The position numbers and the translations under genes are program-made. A stretch of 64,000 bases of DNA from Saururus chinensis (Eukaryota > Streptophyta > Magnoliopsida > Piperales > Saururaceae): contig CP141142.1 in the NCBI GenBank assembly GCA_035235625.1, forward strand, positions 22,392,995 through 22,456,994. Direction: 5' to 3'. This document shows, piece after piece, positions 47,901 through 60,218 of the stretch. Positions within the stretch are counted from its first letter, which is position 1. Each line of letters begins with the position of its first letter. Below the pieces are notes generated by a model that saw only the letters and a program-made list of their open reading frames with translations, ran no database searches and was not told where the DNA came from.

Positions 47901-49737
47901 AATCGACGCCGTTGGGTGCTGTTTAGGACCGATTTCGACATCTAGCAGTCGACCGAGTACTTCTTAGCCGCCGACCGACCTTCAATGAGTACATCATCGA
48001 CATTTGGTCGCACTGCCATTTATGTTGGCATGACCTTTCTCCCAGCCACCCTAGTGTGCTGATGTGGATCGTGGATTTTTCCGCATTGATCCATGTCACC
48101 CCATTTGGCTGTGATTGGTTCTGGCACTTCCTAAACTCTCGGGACAAAAGCTCTCTCAACTTGGCAATGCTTTTGGCAACCAACTCTGCCACCGCTGCCG
48201 CCACTGTTGTGTGCTCACCATCAAATGTCATGATTACGAGGTAGGGGAGCTTTGAACTCTCAATTTCATGACAGCATGCTTTGAATGTGCAACAACATGC
48301 TAGGATTGTATGAATCCATGCTTTGGATGCTAAATCATGATATGTTTGGATGGTGTAAGAGGTTAAATTATGCCATGTTGAAATGTATATGACATGCATG
48401 TCGGCTGTAAGTATGTTTGAAGTATGTTTGTGCTAGTGATGGCTAGCGTGTTTGTTAGTAAGCTACGTGTATGGATATATATGCGTGTGCTAGTGATGGC
48501 TAGTGAGCATGTTGGTAAGCTGTGTATGAATGTGTATATATGTGCTAGTGTTGGCTAGCGAGTATGTTGGTAAGCTATGTATGGAATAGTATGTGTATGT
48601 TATACATATGTGTGATGGACATACTTATGTATGATGGCTATATATGCCTAAGCAATGGATATGTGTTTGTGTGTGTGGGCAGAAGTATGGGTGATGAATG
48701 GTAAGAGGTGACAAAGGGTTTTGTGTGGATTTGTTGTGGATGTGTAAGCTTATGACGGAAGACAGAGGATGTATGTTTGATGGACGAGGATTGGAGCAGT
48801 TTGTTGGTTGGATCAGAGCGTATGTTGGGGGATTGTCAGAGAGTAAGAGTGTTACATAATTGTTCAAGCATAACGTACAACTTATGAAATGAAAAGTAAG
48901 CTCAATAAGTGAGGTATTAGTAAGAGGGTGATAACTAAGTTTGGCTATGAGGAAATTAGTTTGATGACTTCCGTGTAAAATGATTTGGCCATAAGGTGGA
49001 TGGCGGAGTATGTATGACCGTAAGGATTTGTAGTACAGTGAGTTATGTTGTGAGATGGATGGGTTAAGTGAAGTCTGTTGCCTTGATGAACTAGGGTTTC
49101 GGATCGGGCTCAGCTTCGGTTTGAATAGTGGAGCACTGTATGTTTGAGAGTTTGTGTGACAAAATTGTACCTGCATAAATTACTTAAATCAAACTTGAAT
49201 TATAAGAAAAGCTAATGATAACATTGTGAGTTTGAGACCTAAGGGTTTGACAGATTAATTTCTATGTTTGAGCTAGCCGATAATGAATTGGCTAAGCATT
49301 TCTCATGTCTTGCCATGGTGTTTATCCTGTAGGATGTTGTCTATGCGCTGTATTGAGCCCCAGACGCTTGATGCTCTATTGAGAGCATTGTATGATTCCG
49401 CCCAAGAGTGGCACTCTATGATTTCTTCCCAAGAATGGCACTGGCACTATAAGACCCATAATGGTGGGCAATTCTATGGCACTATAAGACCCATTATGGT
49501 GGGCAACTGTATGGCCCCTAAAGTGTCGGCGTTTGTGTTTGTGTTTGCGTGCTCAAGTAAGTAGTATCAAGGCCCTGCTCTTACCTGTTTGATCTTGTGC
49601 TCCATGAGCGTTGTGTGCCTTGCCTTCGGAAAAGTCCATGACGTCTAGTCACTCCCCAGAGGTTAAGGTGATGCCCCAGTGACATTCTTTTCCATTTTGA
49701 CGATGGAGCTTATTAGTTGTAATGAGCTTTAGTGGTT

Positions 49738-50060
49738 GATAGTATGTGTATGACTGTATGAGTATGAGCACGACTGTAGGAGTATGAGTATGAGCACGAC
49801 TGTAAGAGTATGAGTATGAGTATGACTGTAAGAGTATGAGTATAAGCAAGACTGTAAGAGTATGAGTATGGGTACGACTGTAAGAGTATGAGTATGAGCA
49901 CGACTGTAAGAGAATGAGTATGAGTAAGACTATAAGAGTATGAGTATGAGCACGACTGTGAGTATGAGTATGACTGTAAGAGTATGAGTATGAGCACAAC
50001 TGTAAGAGTATGAATATGAATAAGACTGTAAGAGTATGATTCTAAGCAAGACTGTAAGCA
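49738..50060. repeat. 26-bp minisatellite x about 11 in the A-type LTR
   Basis: Unit actgtaagagtatgagtatg agcacg, with small changes; further decayed copies at 51480-51580, 55240-55400 and 56155-56250 mark the same place in other copies. Ser/Tyr/Thr-rich minus-strand frames are artefacts of it. Confidence 0.85.
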
Positions 50061-50094
50061 TAAGTTTCTTAATAAGATTGTAAGTGTAAGACTG

Positions 50095-50300
50095 TAAGAG
50101 TAAGGTCGCATGAGTAAGATTGTACGAGAAGGTCATACAGGTATGTGTAAGTTGTATGAGTAAGCATATGACTGTACGAGTAAGGGCATGCAGGTATGTG
50201 TAAGTTGTATGAGTAAGCATATGATTGTACGAGTAAGGTCGTACAGATATGTGTAAGTTGTATGAGTAAGAGTATGATTGTGCAAGTAAGTTTGTGAGAC
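50095..50300. repeat. About 58-bp repeat x 3-4 (gtacgagtaaggtcgtac)
   Basis: tgtacgagtaaggtcgtaca with an internal inverted pair (gtacga...tcgtac) recurs at about 50105-50280, and again near 50590, 55420 and 56300 in other LTR copies. Confidence 0.7.
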
Positions 50301-51583
50301 TCTGATTAAGAGTGTATGTGTAAGATTAGTTGGATGGTATGATTTTGGCATGTTGGTATGCGTGATTATATGCATATAAGCATGATTATGACATGCATGT
50401 TTGCTTCATGTTTGAGTTGCATGAATACATCTATGGACTGAGTTCACTCTTTAGGACTCCCCTACTGGGTATTTTCCTACCGACTATGAAAATACTCATT
50501 GATGTGTGATGTTTTAAATTATAAAAACTGCTTTCATAGGTTTTGTATTTGTCATTTTTCCCGATTTACAGTTGTATGAGTAAGCGTATGATTGTACGAG
50601 TAAGGTCGTACAAGTATGTGTTAGTTGTATGAGTAAGCGTATAATTGTACGAGTAAGTTTGTGAGCCTCTGATTAAGAGTGTATGTGTAAGATTAGTTGG
50701 ATGGTATGATTTTGGCATGTTGCTATGCGTGATTGTATGCATATGAGCATGATTATGATATGCCTGTTTGCTTCATGTTTGAGTTGCATGAATGTATCTA
50801 TGTATGGACTTACTGAGTTCACTATTTAGAACTCTCCTACTGGGTATTTTTCTACTGACTATGAAAATACCAATTACCCTAATTTTTAGCCCCGTTGTTT
50901 GGGAGGCTTTTGTAGGTTTGCGACGGAGAGCACCTCGAGATGGACGCTCGTTTTTGCGGTGGATTGATTCCCCTTGACTCAGGTATATCTTTGACTCATT
51001 GCGAGTATTATTTGTGCCATGATCTCTTGTATTGGGTGAGATGAGAATTAAAGTGTTTACGCTTTCTGGACTTGAAATTTGGATTAGACTGTGGACTATT
51101 ATAGGACTTGCACTCAGGGATGCTTGGGAGAGATTTGTATTTAAAGTCTATGATCATAGCAACTTATTCATACATTTGTTTTCGAGTAGCGCCTAAGGAT
51201 GTTTAGTTTGGTCATACAATATTTGATCGAATGAGTACAAATTTGGATGGGAAAATGATTGATGTGCGTTGTTTTAAATTAAAAAAACTGCTTTCACAGG
51301 TTTTGTATTTGTCATTTTTCCTGATTTACAGTTGTTATATTGCATTGGTGTGCCTTGCCTTTGGAAAAGTCCATGGGGTCTAGTCACTCCCCGGAGGTTA
51401 AGGTGATGCCCTAGTGACATTCTTTTCCATTTTGACGTTAGAGCTTGTTAGTTGTAATAAGCTTCAATGGTCGATAGTATGAGCACAACTGTAAGAGTAT
51501 GAGTATGAGCTCGACTGTAAGAGTGAGTATGAGTATGAGTACGATTGTAAGAGTATGAGTATGAGCACGACTTTAAGAGTATG

Positions 51584-54500
51584 TGTAATGCCCCTGATTT
51601 TCCCTACGATTTTCTATATTTTTCCTATGATTTTTTTATTCATTTTTAGCGGGAAAATATGACGCTTCGGCGTATTTGGTCATGATATTCTTACCCGTAG
51701 AGTCGGGTGTCAAGTTCAACGTAGGCCACGGGCATGAACGTGTGTTCTGGCGCAAAAAATCGAAAGTGAATGGAACTGCAGAGAGAGATAAGTGGCAGGA
51801 GAAAAAAAAGGAAGGAAGAAACGGGCTCGGGCTCAGCCGAGCCCAATCCAGACGTTTCTGGAGAAGGGAACAGTGCGACCACCCCCCCTCTCCAGTGTTT
51901 CTCTGTCTCAGCCGCCACCGGCTGCCAGCTGCCAGCTGCCGGTGGGCCGTAGCGCCACCGCCACCGGCTGACAGCCGCCGGTGGGCCGTAGCGCCACCGC
52001 CACCGGCACCGTCCTAGTTCGGCGATGGCAGGGGTGCCACCGCCTTGGCCCCCACGGCCGCCCCGGCCTCAACTCTGCCTCTCCTCTGTTTTCCCCAATC
52101 CTGCCACACCTCTATGTTTCGTGACTTGGCGGTGCCAGCATTGGCTGGTGGGCTCCGCCCGGCCAGTCTCAGGCTGGCGACAGTAGGGCCGCCGCCCTGG
52201 CCAATCCTGTCGCTCCCCCACTTGGATTTCCCTGGTAAGCACTCTCTCCCTCTCTCACTGTGTTTTTTTTGTACCGCCGCCACCATGGGCCGCCAAGGGA
52301 TGGCCATGGCTCTGCACTGGGCCGGCGACGGAGGGAGGTCATCCCTCTCAGGCCAGTGGGCCTTTGCTCCGCCGCCCCACCCATTTTTCCCCTCTCTACC
52401 CTGTTTCGCCGGTGCACTATTTTGGGTAAACAATGGCCGCCGGCAGTAGGCTACGCCGACCGGACCTCCTTCCAGTGCCGCCTTGGTCCGGCGAAGGTAG
52501 TGGACCACCCCTCCCTGCCCAATTTCGCCTCTGTCCTCTGTCTTCCCTCTGACTAGACCTTACGAATCCTTGTTTCCGCCAGAACGGCCCGCTTTGGTTT
52601 TCGTTTTTGATGCCGCCACCGGTGGCTGACTATGGCCGGTTGGACTTTGTCCGGCCCACCTCGATCCAGCAATGGTGGGGAGCCACCCCTCTCAGCCTAG
52701 CTCCACCCTCTGCTGGTTTTCCTCGTCCCTTTCTTCCGTATTTCTGGTTTGACGGGAAATTGTGGACGTGTCGGCGGGAGCAAGCCTCTGACGAGCTTAG
52801 GGCCAGTCAGCCTCGACCCGGCGGCAATGGTGTAGCCACCTCCACCCAGCCCCACCCTGCTCCAGCCACCTCCCCTCCCCGGCCTTATTTTCCCCTCCGG
52901 TCAGCTCCTATTTTTGGTCTACGTCCGTTTTGGACGTTGTGACTGCCACTGCTAGCCGAACGTCGGACATGGCCATGTGGACTTTTTCCGACTCTACCTC
53001 GGCCCAGTGATGCTAGTGGGCCACCCCTCCAGTCCTTGTTGAGCGTCTGTTCCCTCCGCTTTGTCGGAACCTGATCTGCATCCCTTGCTCGGGTGCTCTC
53101 ACTTGGAAAAAATAGGGTCTATGTCCCTCACTGTGCTGTATGTCCAGCATGTCGCCGTTGACTTTGGCTGTCACCTCTGGCTAGAGATAGCTCCTCCTGG
53201 CTGCTAGGGCCATGATGGAGTTAGCCAGAGCCTCCAGTAACCCTTACTCCTTTGTGCCTAGGGTTTTTCACCCGTTTTGGGCCATCGAGCGTCGTTGGAT
53301 GACGAATGCCCTTTGACCACCATACTTCGGTGGGTCTCAGCCTAGAGATGGTTGGCCACCCTAGTGCGGCACCGCTCCTCTTCTTTCGGCATGGGCTAGG
53401 TTCCCCTCTGCTGATTTTGTGTTTGACCGCTCTATAGAGAGCGCCACGTGTTGCCCTTTTACCGTACTACCCTTGCTGGACGCCGATTGGCCTCTAGTCG
53501 GCCTACCTCGACACAACAATGACAAAGGCCATCTTTGTCATTCACCACCCTTGGTATGCCCCTACCGCCCTTATGAGCTTTGGGCCGACACCATCTAGCC
53601 CTCTCTCCCCTCCCTTTGGTCGCGTGTGGAAGTAGCCACGCGTGCGGGTTAGGGTTTTGGTGCCGCTTTGGAGTCGCTTGACTGTCACATGGCTCCGCCA
53701 TCATCTGGAGTTGACATCTGAGTCCTTCACCACCTCTCCTTCGTCCTCAAGTGTCGCCCCACACCCTCAACGCATATGTGGGTCCTTGTAAACGCGAAAT
53801 CGACGCCGTTGGGTGCTGTCCACGACCGATTTTGACGTTTTGTGACCGGTTGGGTATTGTTCAACTGTTGGTTGAATTTTAGTGAGTTAGTTATGTGCGT
53901 GGACTGTGTGAGGGAAGAGGTATGGGCGATGGACGGTAAGAATTGGTAAGGTTTTTGGTATGGAGTCTGATGTGGATGGGTAAGCATGTGATAGAAGACG
54001 ACAAATGTAAGTATGACAGACGAAGAATGGAGCAGATTGGATCGTGTTGGTGTGGAGCAAAGTTAGGGGTTGGTTTCTGTAAGTAAGAGAACTTAGGCGT
54101 GAAGCCTTATGTGGGTTTGTTAGACGGTAAGAGTGTGCATAATTGTACTAACATAACATACAAATTAATAAGTGAAAAGTAAGTATAATCAGTGAGGTGT
54201 AAGGGGGGATAATGAGGATCTGCTTTGAGGAGCTCAGTTTGACGTTGTAAGTAAGATGTTTTGACCGTAAGGTGGATGGCAAAGGATGTATGATTACGTA
54301 AGGATCTGTGTACGGTGAGCTATGTTGTGACTTGGACAGGTAAGTGAAGTCTACTGCCCCGACGAACTAGGGTTTCGATTAGGCTTAGCTTCGGTTTGGT
54401 CAGTCAAGGACTGTGAGTCGGTTTGACATAATTGTACCACATAATATACTTAATTCAAACTTGAATTATGAGGAAACTAATAATAGCATTGTGAGTTTGA

Positions 54501-56156
54501 GACCTGAGGGTTCGATGAATTAAGTTCCATGTTTGAGCTAGCTGATGATGAATTGGCTGAGCATTTCTTGTGTCTTGACATGGTGGTTATTTCTGCGGGA
54601 TGTTGTCTGTGTGCTATATAGTGCACCAGACGTCTGATGCTCTATTGAGAGCGATGTATGCTTTGACTTGGTCCGTGTGCTATATTAAGCCCAAACGTTT
54701 GATGCTCTGTTGAGAGCGCTATAAGTTTCCACCCTTCGTGGGCTCTGTATGTTTCTGCCTAGATGGCATTGTATGTTCTGCCCAAGATTGGCATTGTAAG
54801 ATTATTGCCTTAGAGTGGCACTGTATGTTTTCCGCCCTTAGTTGGCACTGTATGGCCCCATAGAGTGGGTATTTGCATGCTCAGGTAAGTAGTATCATAG
54901 ATCTACTCTTACCTGTTTGATCCTGTGCCCCATGAGCATAGGTGTGCCTTGCCTTTGGAAAAGTCCATGGCGTGTAGTTGCTCCCCGAAGGTTAAGGTGA
55001 CGCCCTTGTGGCATTCCCTTCCTTTCCGACATTGGAGCTTGTTAATTGTAATGAGCTTCAGTTGTTGGTAGTATGTGTACGATAGTGAGAGTATGTTGTA
55101 GGCTTCAGATTATGAGTAAGTTGTACATGTAAGATCCAGAGTAAGTGTAAGTGTAAGTGTAAGCTCCTGAGGAAGACGCAAGAATACGTAAGCGTATGAT
55201 TGTATGATTAAGGTCGTATAAGTACGTATAAGTTGTGTGAGTATGAGTATGAGTACGATTGTAAGATGATGATTCTGAGTAAGAATGTAAGTGTAAGTTT
55301 CTGAGTAAGATAGTAAGTGTAAGTTTTTGAGTAAGATAGTAAGTGTACGATTCTAAGCACGATTGTAAGTATATGATTTTGATAAGGACTGTAAGTGTAA
55401 GATTGTACGAATAAGGTCGTACAAGTATATGTAAGATTTTGAGTATGTGTACAATGGTACAAGTAGTTGTAAGACCTTGATTAAGGGTGTTTGTGTAAGT
55501 TTGCTTTCATTGGTGTGCTATGCATTATTATTTGCAGAAGTACTTGATTATATTACGTTGACTGCTTCATGTTTGGGTTGCATGATGCATGTATTTATGA
55601 ACTTATTGAGTTCTCTTTAGATTCCCCTACTGGATATTTTCCTAATGAGTATGAAAATACTCACCCTATTTTTTTAGCCCTGTTGTTCGGGAGGCTTTTG
55701 CAGGTTGTGTTGGAGAGCTCTTGGAGATGGACGCTCGTTTCTGCAGTGGATTGTTTCCCTCTCGAATCAAGTATTTTTGACTTAATAAGAGTATAGTTGG
55801 TGCCACGATCTGATGTATTTGGTGAGATTTAAGTGTTTATATCTTCTGGATTTTTAATTTGGATCAGATAGTAGACTGTTTATGGGACTTGTACTCGGGG
55901 ACGCCTGGGAGTTATTTGTATTTAAAAATCCATGATCATGGTAATTTAGTCGTACATTTGTTTTTGAGTAATGCCTGAGGATATTTGATTTGGCGGTACG
56001 ATGTTTACTCGATGATGTTTTAAATTATAAACTGTTTATACAGGTTTTGATTTCGTCATTTTGACTCCGATTCATCATATTATAAAAAAAATAAAAAATA
56101 AATAAAAACTTTCTGTGAGTTTTAAGAAAAAGGGATGAAAAATCTCGGGCATTACA
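51584..56156 (+). mobile_element. Complete solo LTR, A type, 4573 bp, TSD GTATG
   Basis: Begins tgtaatgcccctgatttt and ends aaaatctcgggcattaca. GTATG lies on both sides (51579-51583 and 56157-56161), inside the 26-bp minisatellite of the host LTR. It gives the full plan of this family: terminal gacgcttcggcgtattt (51661), a GC-rich 2-kb block with repeated 'gtgggccaccc' text (51830-53700), a transition with 'gatgctctattgagagcg' (54637), minisatellites (55080-55480), 'ggatattttcctaatgagta' with tactcacc (about 55630-55665), and the end. 4.6 kb is very long for an LTR. No internal region, so recombination removed the rest. Confidence 0.85.
51830..53700. other. GC-rich block of the A-type LTR with internal ~190-bp repeats
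   Basis: Repeated phrases such as 'gtggaccacccctcc', 'ggtgggccgtagcgccaccg' and 'gccggttggactttgtccgg' occur through the block. The equivalent blocks at 11760-12400 plus 17600-18700 and at 46400-48000 align in order but not in reading frame. Long frames on both strands (for example 52014-52508 and 52045-52449) are therefore judged to be compositional. Confidence 0.55.
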
Positions 56157-56835
56157 GTATGAGTGTGAGTAAGACTGTAAGAGTATGATTCTAAGGAAGA
56201 TTGTAAGCGTATGTTTCTAAGTAAGATTGTAAGTGTAAGAATGTATGAGTAAGGTCGTACAAGTATGTATAAGTTATACGAGTAAGTATATGATTGTACG
56301 AGTAAGGTCGTACAAGTATGTGTAAGTTATTTGAGTAAGTGTACGGTTGTACGAGTAAGTTTGTAAGACTCTAATTAAGAGCGTATGTGTAAGATTACTT
56401 TGATGATACATATTTGGCATGATGTTATGCATGTTTGTATGCATATGAGCATGATTATTATATGTTTGCTTGCTTCATGTTTGAGTTAGATGAACACGTC
56501 TATGTATTGACTTACTGAGTTCACTGTTTAGAACTTCCTTACTGGGTATTTTCCTACTGAGTATGAAAATACTCATTACCTTTTTTAGCCCCGTTGTTCT
56601 GGAGGCTTTTGCAGGTTTTTGGTAGAGAGATCGTGGAGATGGATGCTCGTTAATGCGATGGATTGATTCCCTTTGACTCAGGTATATCTTTGACTCACTA
56701 CGAGTATTACTTTATGCCAAAATCTCTTGTATTGGGTGAGAAGAGAATTAAGTTGTTTATGCATTTTGGACTTTAAATTTGGATTAGACTATGGATTGTA
56801 TAGGACTTGCACTCAGGGATGCCTGGGAAAGATTT

Positions 56836-57197
56836 TGTTATGATTCCGAACTAGGACTTTCTTTATTTAGTATGCGTTATTTTAGGTTTGCTTTCCTAGT
56901 TTAGAATTCCTTAATAAAGGAAGGATTCTTATTGTTATTTGCTTTCCTAGGTTAGATTTGCTTATTAAAGGTAGGATTATTATTATTATTGTTTTCCTAG
57001 TTTAGATTTGCTTCCTAATCTAAGAATGCTCAAGTCTATAAAGCATGTAATCCCCCACAGTCATCAATTACGAAATTGAGTAATAAAGTAGTCTAGCTTA
57101 TTTATCTTTGCCTTCCCTAACTCTCTTTCCCTTCTTCTTCTTCCCCACATACACTCTCTCCATAGTTTTACCCTTGTAAGCTCCAGGATTTACAACA
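56836..57197 (+). repeat. 5' LTR of the short gypsy element
   Basis: 362 bp, TGTT...AACA termini, with ctataaagcatg (about 57036) as likely TATA region and gagtaataaagtag (about 57078) as possible polyadenylation signal. Confidence 0.85.
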
Positions 57198-57198
57198 T

Positions 57199-57210
57199 TG
57201 GTATAAGAGA
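57199..57210 (+). promoter_or_regulatory. Primer-binding site
   Basis: tggtataagaga matches the complement of the initiator-Met tRNA 3' end (TGGTATCAGAGC) at 10 of 12 places, one base after the LTR. Confidence 0.65.
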
Positions 57211-57243
57211 CTCCCTTTCCTGAGCCTTCACTTTATTGCAACC

Positions 57244-59826
57244 ATGGGACGTACAAAGAAAGCGGTTCTCGTCGAACCCTCAAATGCAGCCGCCACCCAC
57301 CCTCAGACGGAAGTTGATGAGTGCGCAGCAAACACCCAAGCCCTCGAGCAGAATACGGAGACCAATAGCTGGGTGGAGCAATTTTAGACACACTCAAACA
57401 CCCTTGCAGTCGTTACCGAGTCACAACGCGAGGTTGCTGCGGCCGTGAAAGCCCAACAAGACTCATTGGCTGTACTCGCTGGACAATGTGACTCTCTGAC
57501 TACCTCCATCCAGCAACTCGCCAACCGTCCGCCCTCTCCACCGGACGCAGAACTGTCACCTCAAGGACCTCCAGTGCTGGCATCAAATCAGGGGTCATCA
57601 TTTTCAACTTCACCTGGCGCTTCTACCGCCTCACCGACCCCTGTTTTCTGTCCGGCAGTGGAAGCCGGTCGTCTGCCATTGCCGGATCTTCCCCAATCAT
57701 CTCAGCAGGCCACCTCAGAGCGTGGCCACGCCCATGAGGCAGAGACATCTGAAACCGCCGTCACCGGACCTTCCCTCTGCTGTTTCGGCATCCTTCCAGC
57801 GACGGTAGGGCGGGATTCTTTCGTGTCGGCTCTCCCGATCGCCTCTAGCCAGCTGCCACTCCGCCCCACGACGACCAAGGTCGTCGCTTTCCAACCATTG
57901 CTGCCTCTGCCGGCCTCCGCCAGTGTAGGAGCTTCGCACAGTCGCAGCCGCCTCCTTGCCCCCTTTGGTTCTAGTCAGTCCTCACCTCTTGGATACCACG
58001 TTGCGTGCTCCCCATCTAGTTCTGCCTCCGCTAGGTTCACCATTTCCTGCTCCGACCGATCGTCCACCGCCGTGGTCTCATGGAGGAGCAGTGGTCTCTT
58101 CCATCACCGCCGCAAAACGAGGCTGCGATATGTTGTAGGGGTGGGTCGCAATCGGATTTGGGTGCACCCAACTTCTGGACCGGCCCATCATGGGATTTTT
58201 ATCCCAATCGGGTGCAACCCCATACATTACAGGATCTGACCCACTTGGGTTTTCTCCCAGCACTTACCCACAACTTGTTTATGGTTCCCACCCACCGGTT
58301 CATAGCTATCGGCACGAGGATTTAAACAGACAGATCCATGCTCACTTCCACAGCCTAGTGCTAGAGAATTTGATGATAATAATAATTATTTGATGTAGGC
58401 AGAGGGTTTTCAGGCAGCCCCTGATTCCATAAGGCCCAACTTCTACCATGGGCCATAGGTTCCATTTGTGCTAGACCATGGGCGTGGTGGACCCCGACCC
58501 GGAGGACGTCCTCTAGGTTATGATGCCGCGTTCAGAGATTACAAAGGAGCTGTCCAAGCTCGCCCGGTTCGCCTCACTTTCCCTATCTTCAAGGGCGATG
58601 AACCGCTGGAATGGGTCTCACGTGCCCTACGATTTTTTCACTTCCATCATACACCGGACCATGAGCGTATTGATCTTGCTTCCTTTCACATGGAAGGACG
58701 TGCATTACAGTGGCTCGAGCACTTTCTGTCTCACACTCCGCATGCTACGTGGGCTGACGTGGAGCAAGCTCTTCTTGTCCGCTTCGGGCCTACTGATTAT
58801 GAGGATTATAACCTTCTTCTCTCCCGGGTTCGCCAATCTACCACCGTCGAAGCTTATCAGGATGAATTTGAAAAATTGTCGAATAGGGTTTCTAATTGGC
58901 CAGAAGCTGCTTTGATTGGTACTTTTTTGGGTGGTTTGAGGCCCTACTTGCAAGCTTCAGTGCGTATCTTCAAGCCACGCACTTTGACTGAGACAATCCG
59001 TGTCGCTCACATGTGCCAAGAGTAGCTTCAGCATCAGCAGCGTGTTCCTCGAGCGCCACCATCTTCTTCTATTGGTCCTATCACTTCTATGGGGTGTACT
59101 CCTCCTGTTTCTCTTAAGCGCTTATCTCAGGCTGAAATGGAGGTTCGTCGTTCCCAGGGCTTATGCTACAATTGTGATGAAAAGTATACCCCTGGCCATC
59201 ATTGCAAGACTCTTTATGCTTATGTTGTTGAAGATACACCTAACCTTGTGGCTTCCCCTGACCCTATGGCTGAGTTTGACCCTGCCCTTGCTGCCTTGGT
59301 ACATGATGTGGACCCCTACTTGTCTTTTCATGCGTATGAAGGTGGTAATGCTCCTAATACTATGCGCATTAATGGCCAAATGGAAAAATAGCTTGTCATG
59401 GTTCTCATTGATACTGGTAGCACTCATAGTTTCATTAACGAAGCTGTTGCTAAAGAGTTAGGCTTACAAATCTCTAATTGTCCTAACTTTGATGTTATGG
59501 TCGGGGATGGTGCCAAGCTTCGCAGTATGGGGGTTTGTCATCAGGCATGTCTTCTTGCACAAGGCCTTACTATCCGATTTGATTTCTATGCACTGCCTAT
59601 TAAGGGACCTAATATCGTTCTTGGCATGGATTGGTTGTGCACATTGCGAAAGGTTGCATGGGACTTTGAACACATGCAGATGAGTTTTGAAATTGATGGG
59701 GTCAAACGCCTCCTTACCGCCCAACCACCAGATAAATTGCACATCATTCAACACCCACCTCCAAAGTATCATTGGATTCTCCAGCCTCTTGCTCTTGATG
59801 AACGTCTTGGTCCTTCCCAGCCTTGA
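57244..59826 (+). pseudogene. gag-protease of the short gypsy element, with in-frame stops
   Basis: From ATG 57244 (MGRTKKAVLVEP) one frame carries the whole region. Order: Gln/Ser/Pro-rich N-terminal part with a coiled-coil-like stretch (57420-57530); retrotransposon gag domain (about 58540-59020) with FPIFKGDEPLEWV, ALQWLEHFL and LGGLRPYLQ; zinc knuckle CYNCDEKYTPGHHC (about 59164-59205); aspartic protease with the active-site motif LIDTGSTHSFI (59404) and VLGMDWL (59617). It ends DERLGPSQP at 59826, just before the 3' LTR. Stops at 57385 (TAG), 58237 (TGA), 59023 (TAG) and 59389 (TAG) break it, and the stretch 58240-58467 is poorly conserved. The order and frame show an ancestral single gag-pol polyprotein with the pol part deleted. 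Confidence 0.85.
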
Positions 59827-59838
59827 GGACAAGGCTTA

Positions 59839-59856
59839 GCAGAAGCAGTGGTGGAT
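59839..59856 (+). promoter_or_regulatory. Likely polypurine tract
   Basis: gcagaagcagtggtggat immediately precedes the 3' LTR; the chromovirus at 28921-28941 has the similar gcggaagcgtggtggag at the same place. Confidence 0.5.
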
Positions 59857-60218
59857 TGTTATGATTCCGAATTATGACTTTCTTTATTTAGTATGCGTTA
59901 TTTTAGGTTTGCTTTCCTAGTTTAGAATTCCCTATTAAAGGAAGGATTCTTATTGTTATTTGCTTTCCTAGGTTAGATTTGCTTATTAAAGGTAGGATTA
60001 TTATTGTTATTGTTTTCCTAGTTTAGATTTGCTGCCTAATCTGAGAATGCTCAAGTCTATAAAGCATGTAATCCCCCACAGTCATCAATTACGAAATTGA
60101 GTAATAAAGTAGTCTAGCTTATTTATCTTTGCCTTCCCTAACTCTCTTTGCCTTCTTCTTCTTCCCCACATACGCTCTCTCCATAGTTTTACCCTTGTAA
60201 GCCCTAGGGTTTACAACA
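59857..60218 (+). repeat. 3' LTR of the short gypsy element
   Basis: Same length and termini as the 5' LTR; about 12 substitutions and no net length change. Confidence 0.85.

Larger units (their letters stand above)
56836..60218 (+). mobile_element. Complete short Ty3/gypsy element, gag-protease only, TSD GATTT
   Basis: Two 362-bp LTRs (56836-57197 and 59857-60218) begin TGTTATGATTCC and end TTTACAACA. I count about 12 differences between them, roughly 97% identity. GATTT flanks both sides (56831-56835 and 60219-60223). After the 5' LTR comes an initiator-Met primer-site-like tggtataagaga; before the 3' LTR is gaagcagtggtggat. The body has gag and protease but no reverse transcriptase, RNase H, integrase or chromodomain, so it must rely on enzymes of a relative. 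It sits in the A-type LTR: rejoining the flanks gives the text found at 51140. Confidence 0.9.

Noticed and set aside
49649-50375. Minus-strand frames of up to 132 codons rich in Ser, Tyr, Thr and His
   Set aside because: They are read through the 26-bp and 58-bp minisatellites; lack of stops reflects the repeat unit.
51676-52942. Several long overlapping frames in GC-rich DNA
   Set aside because: Equivalent positions in the other A-type LTRs do not conserve any of these frames, so they look compositional.
57236-57448. 70-codon frame MQPWDVQRK at the gag start
   Set aside because: It is out of frame with gag; ATG 57244 is in the same frame as the gag domain, zinc knuckle and protease.
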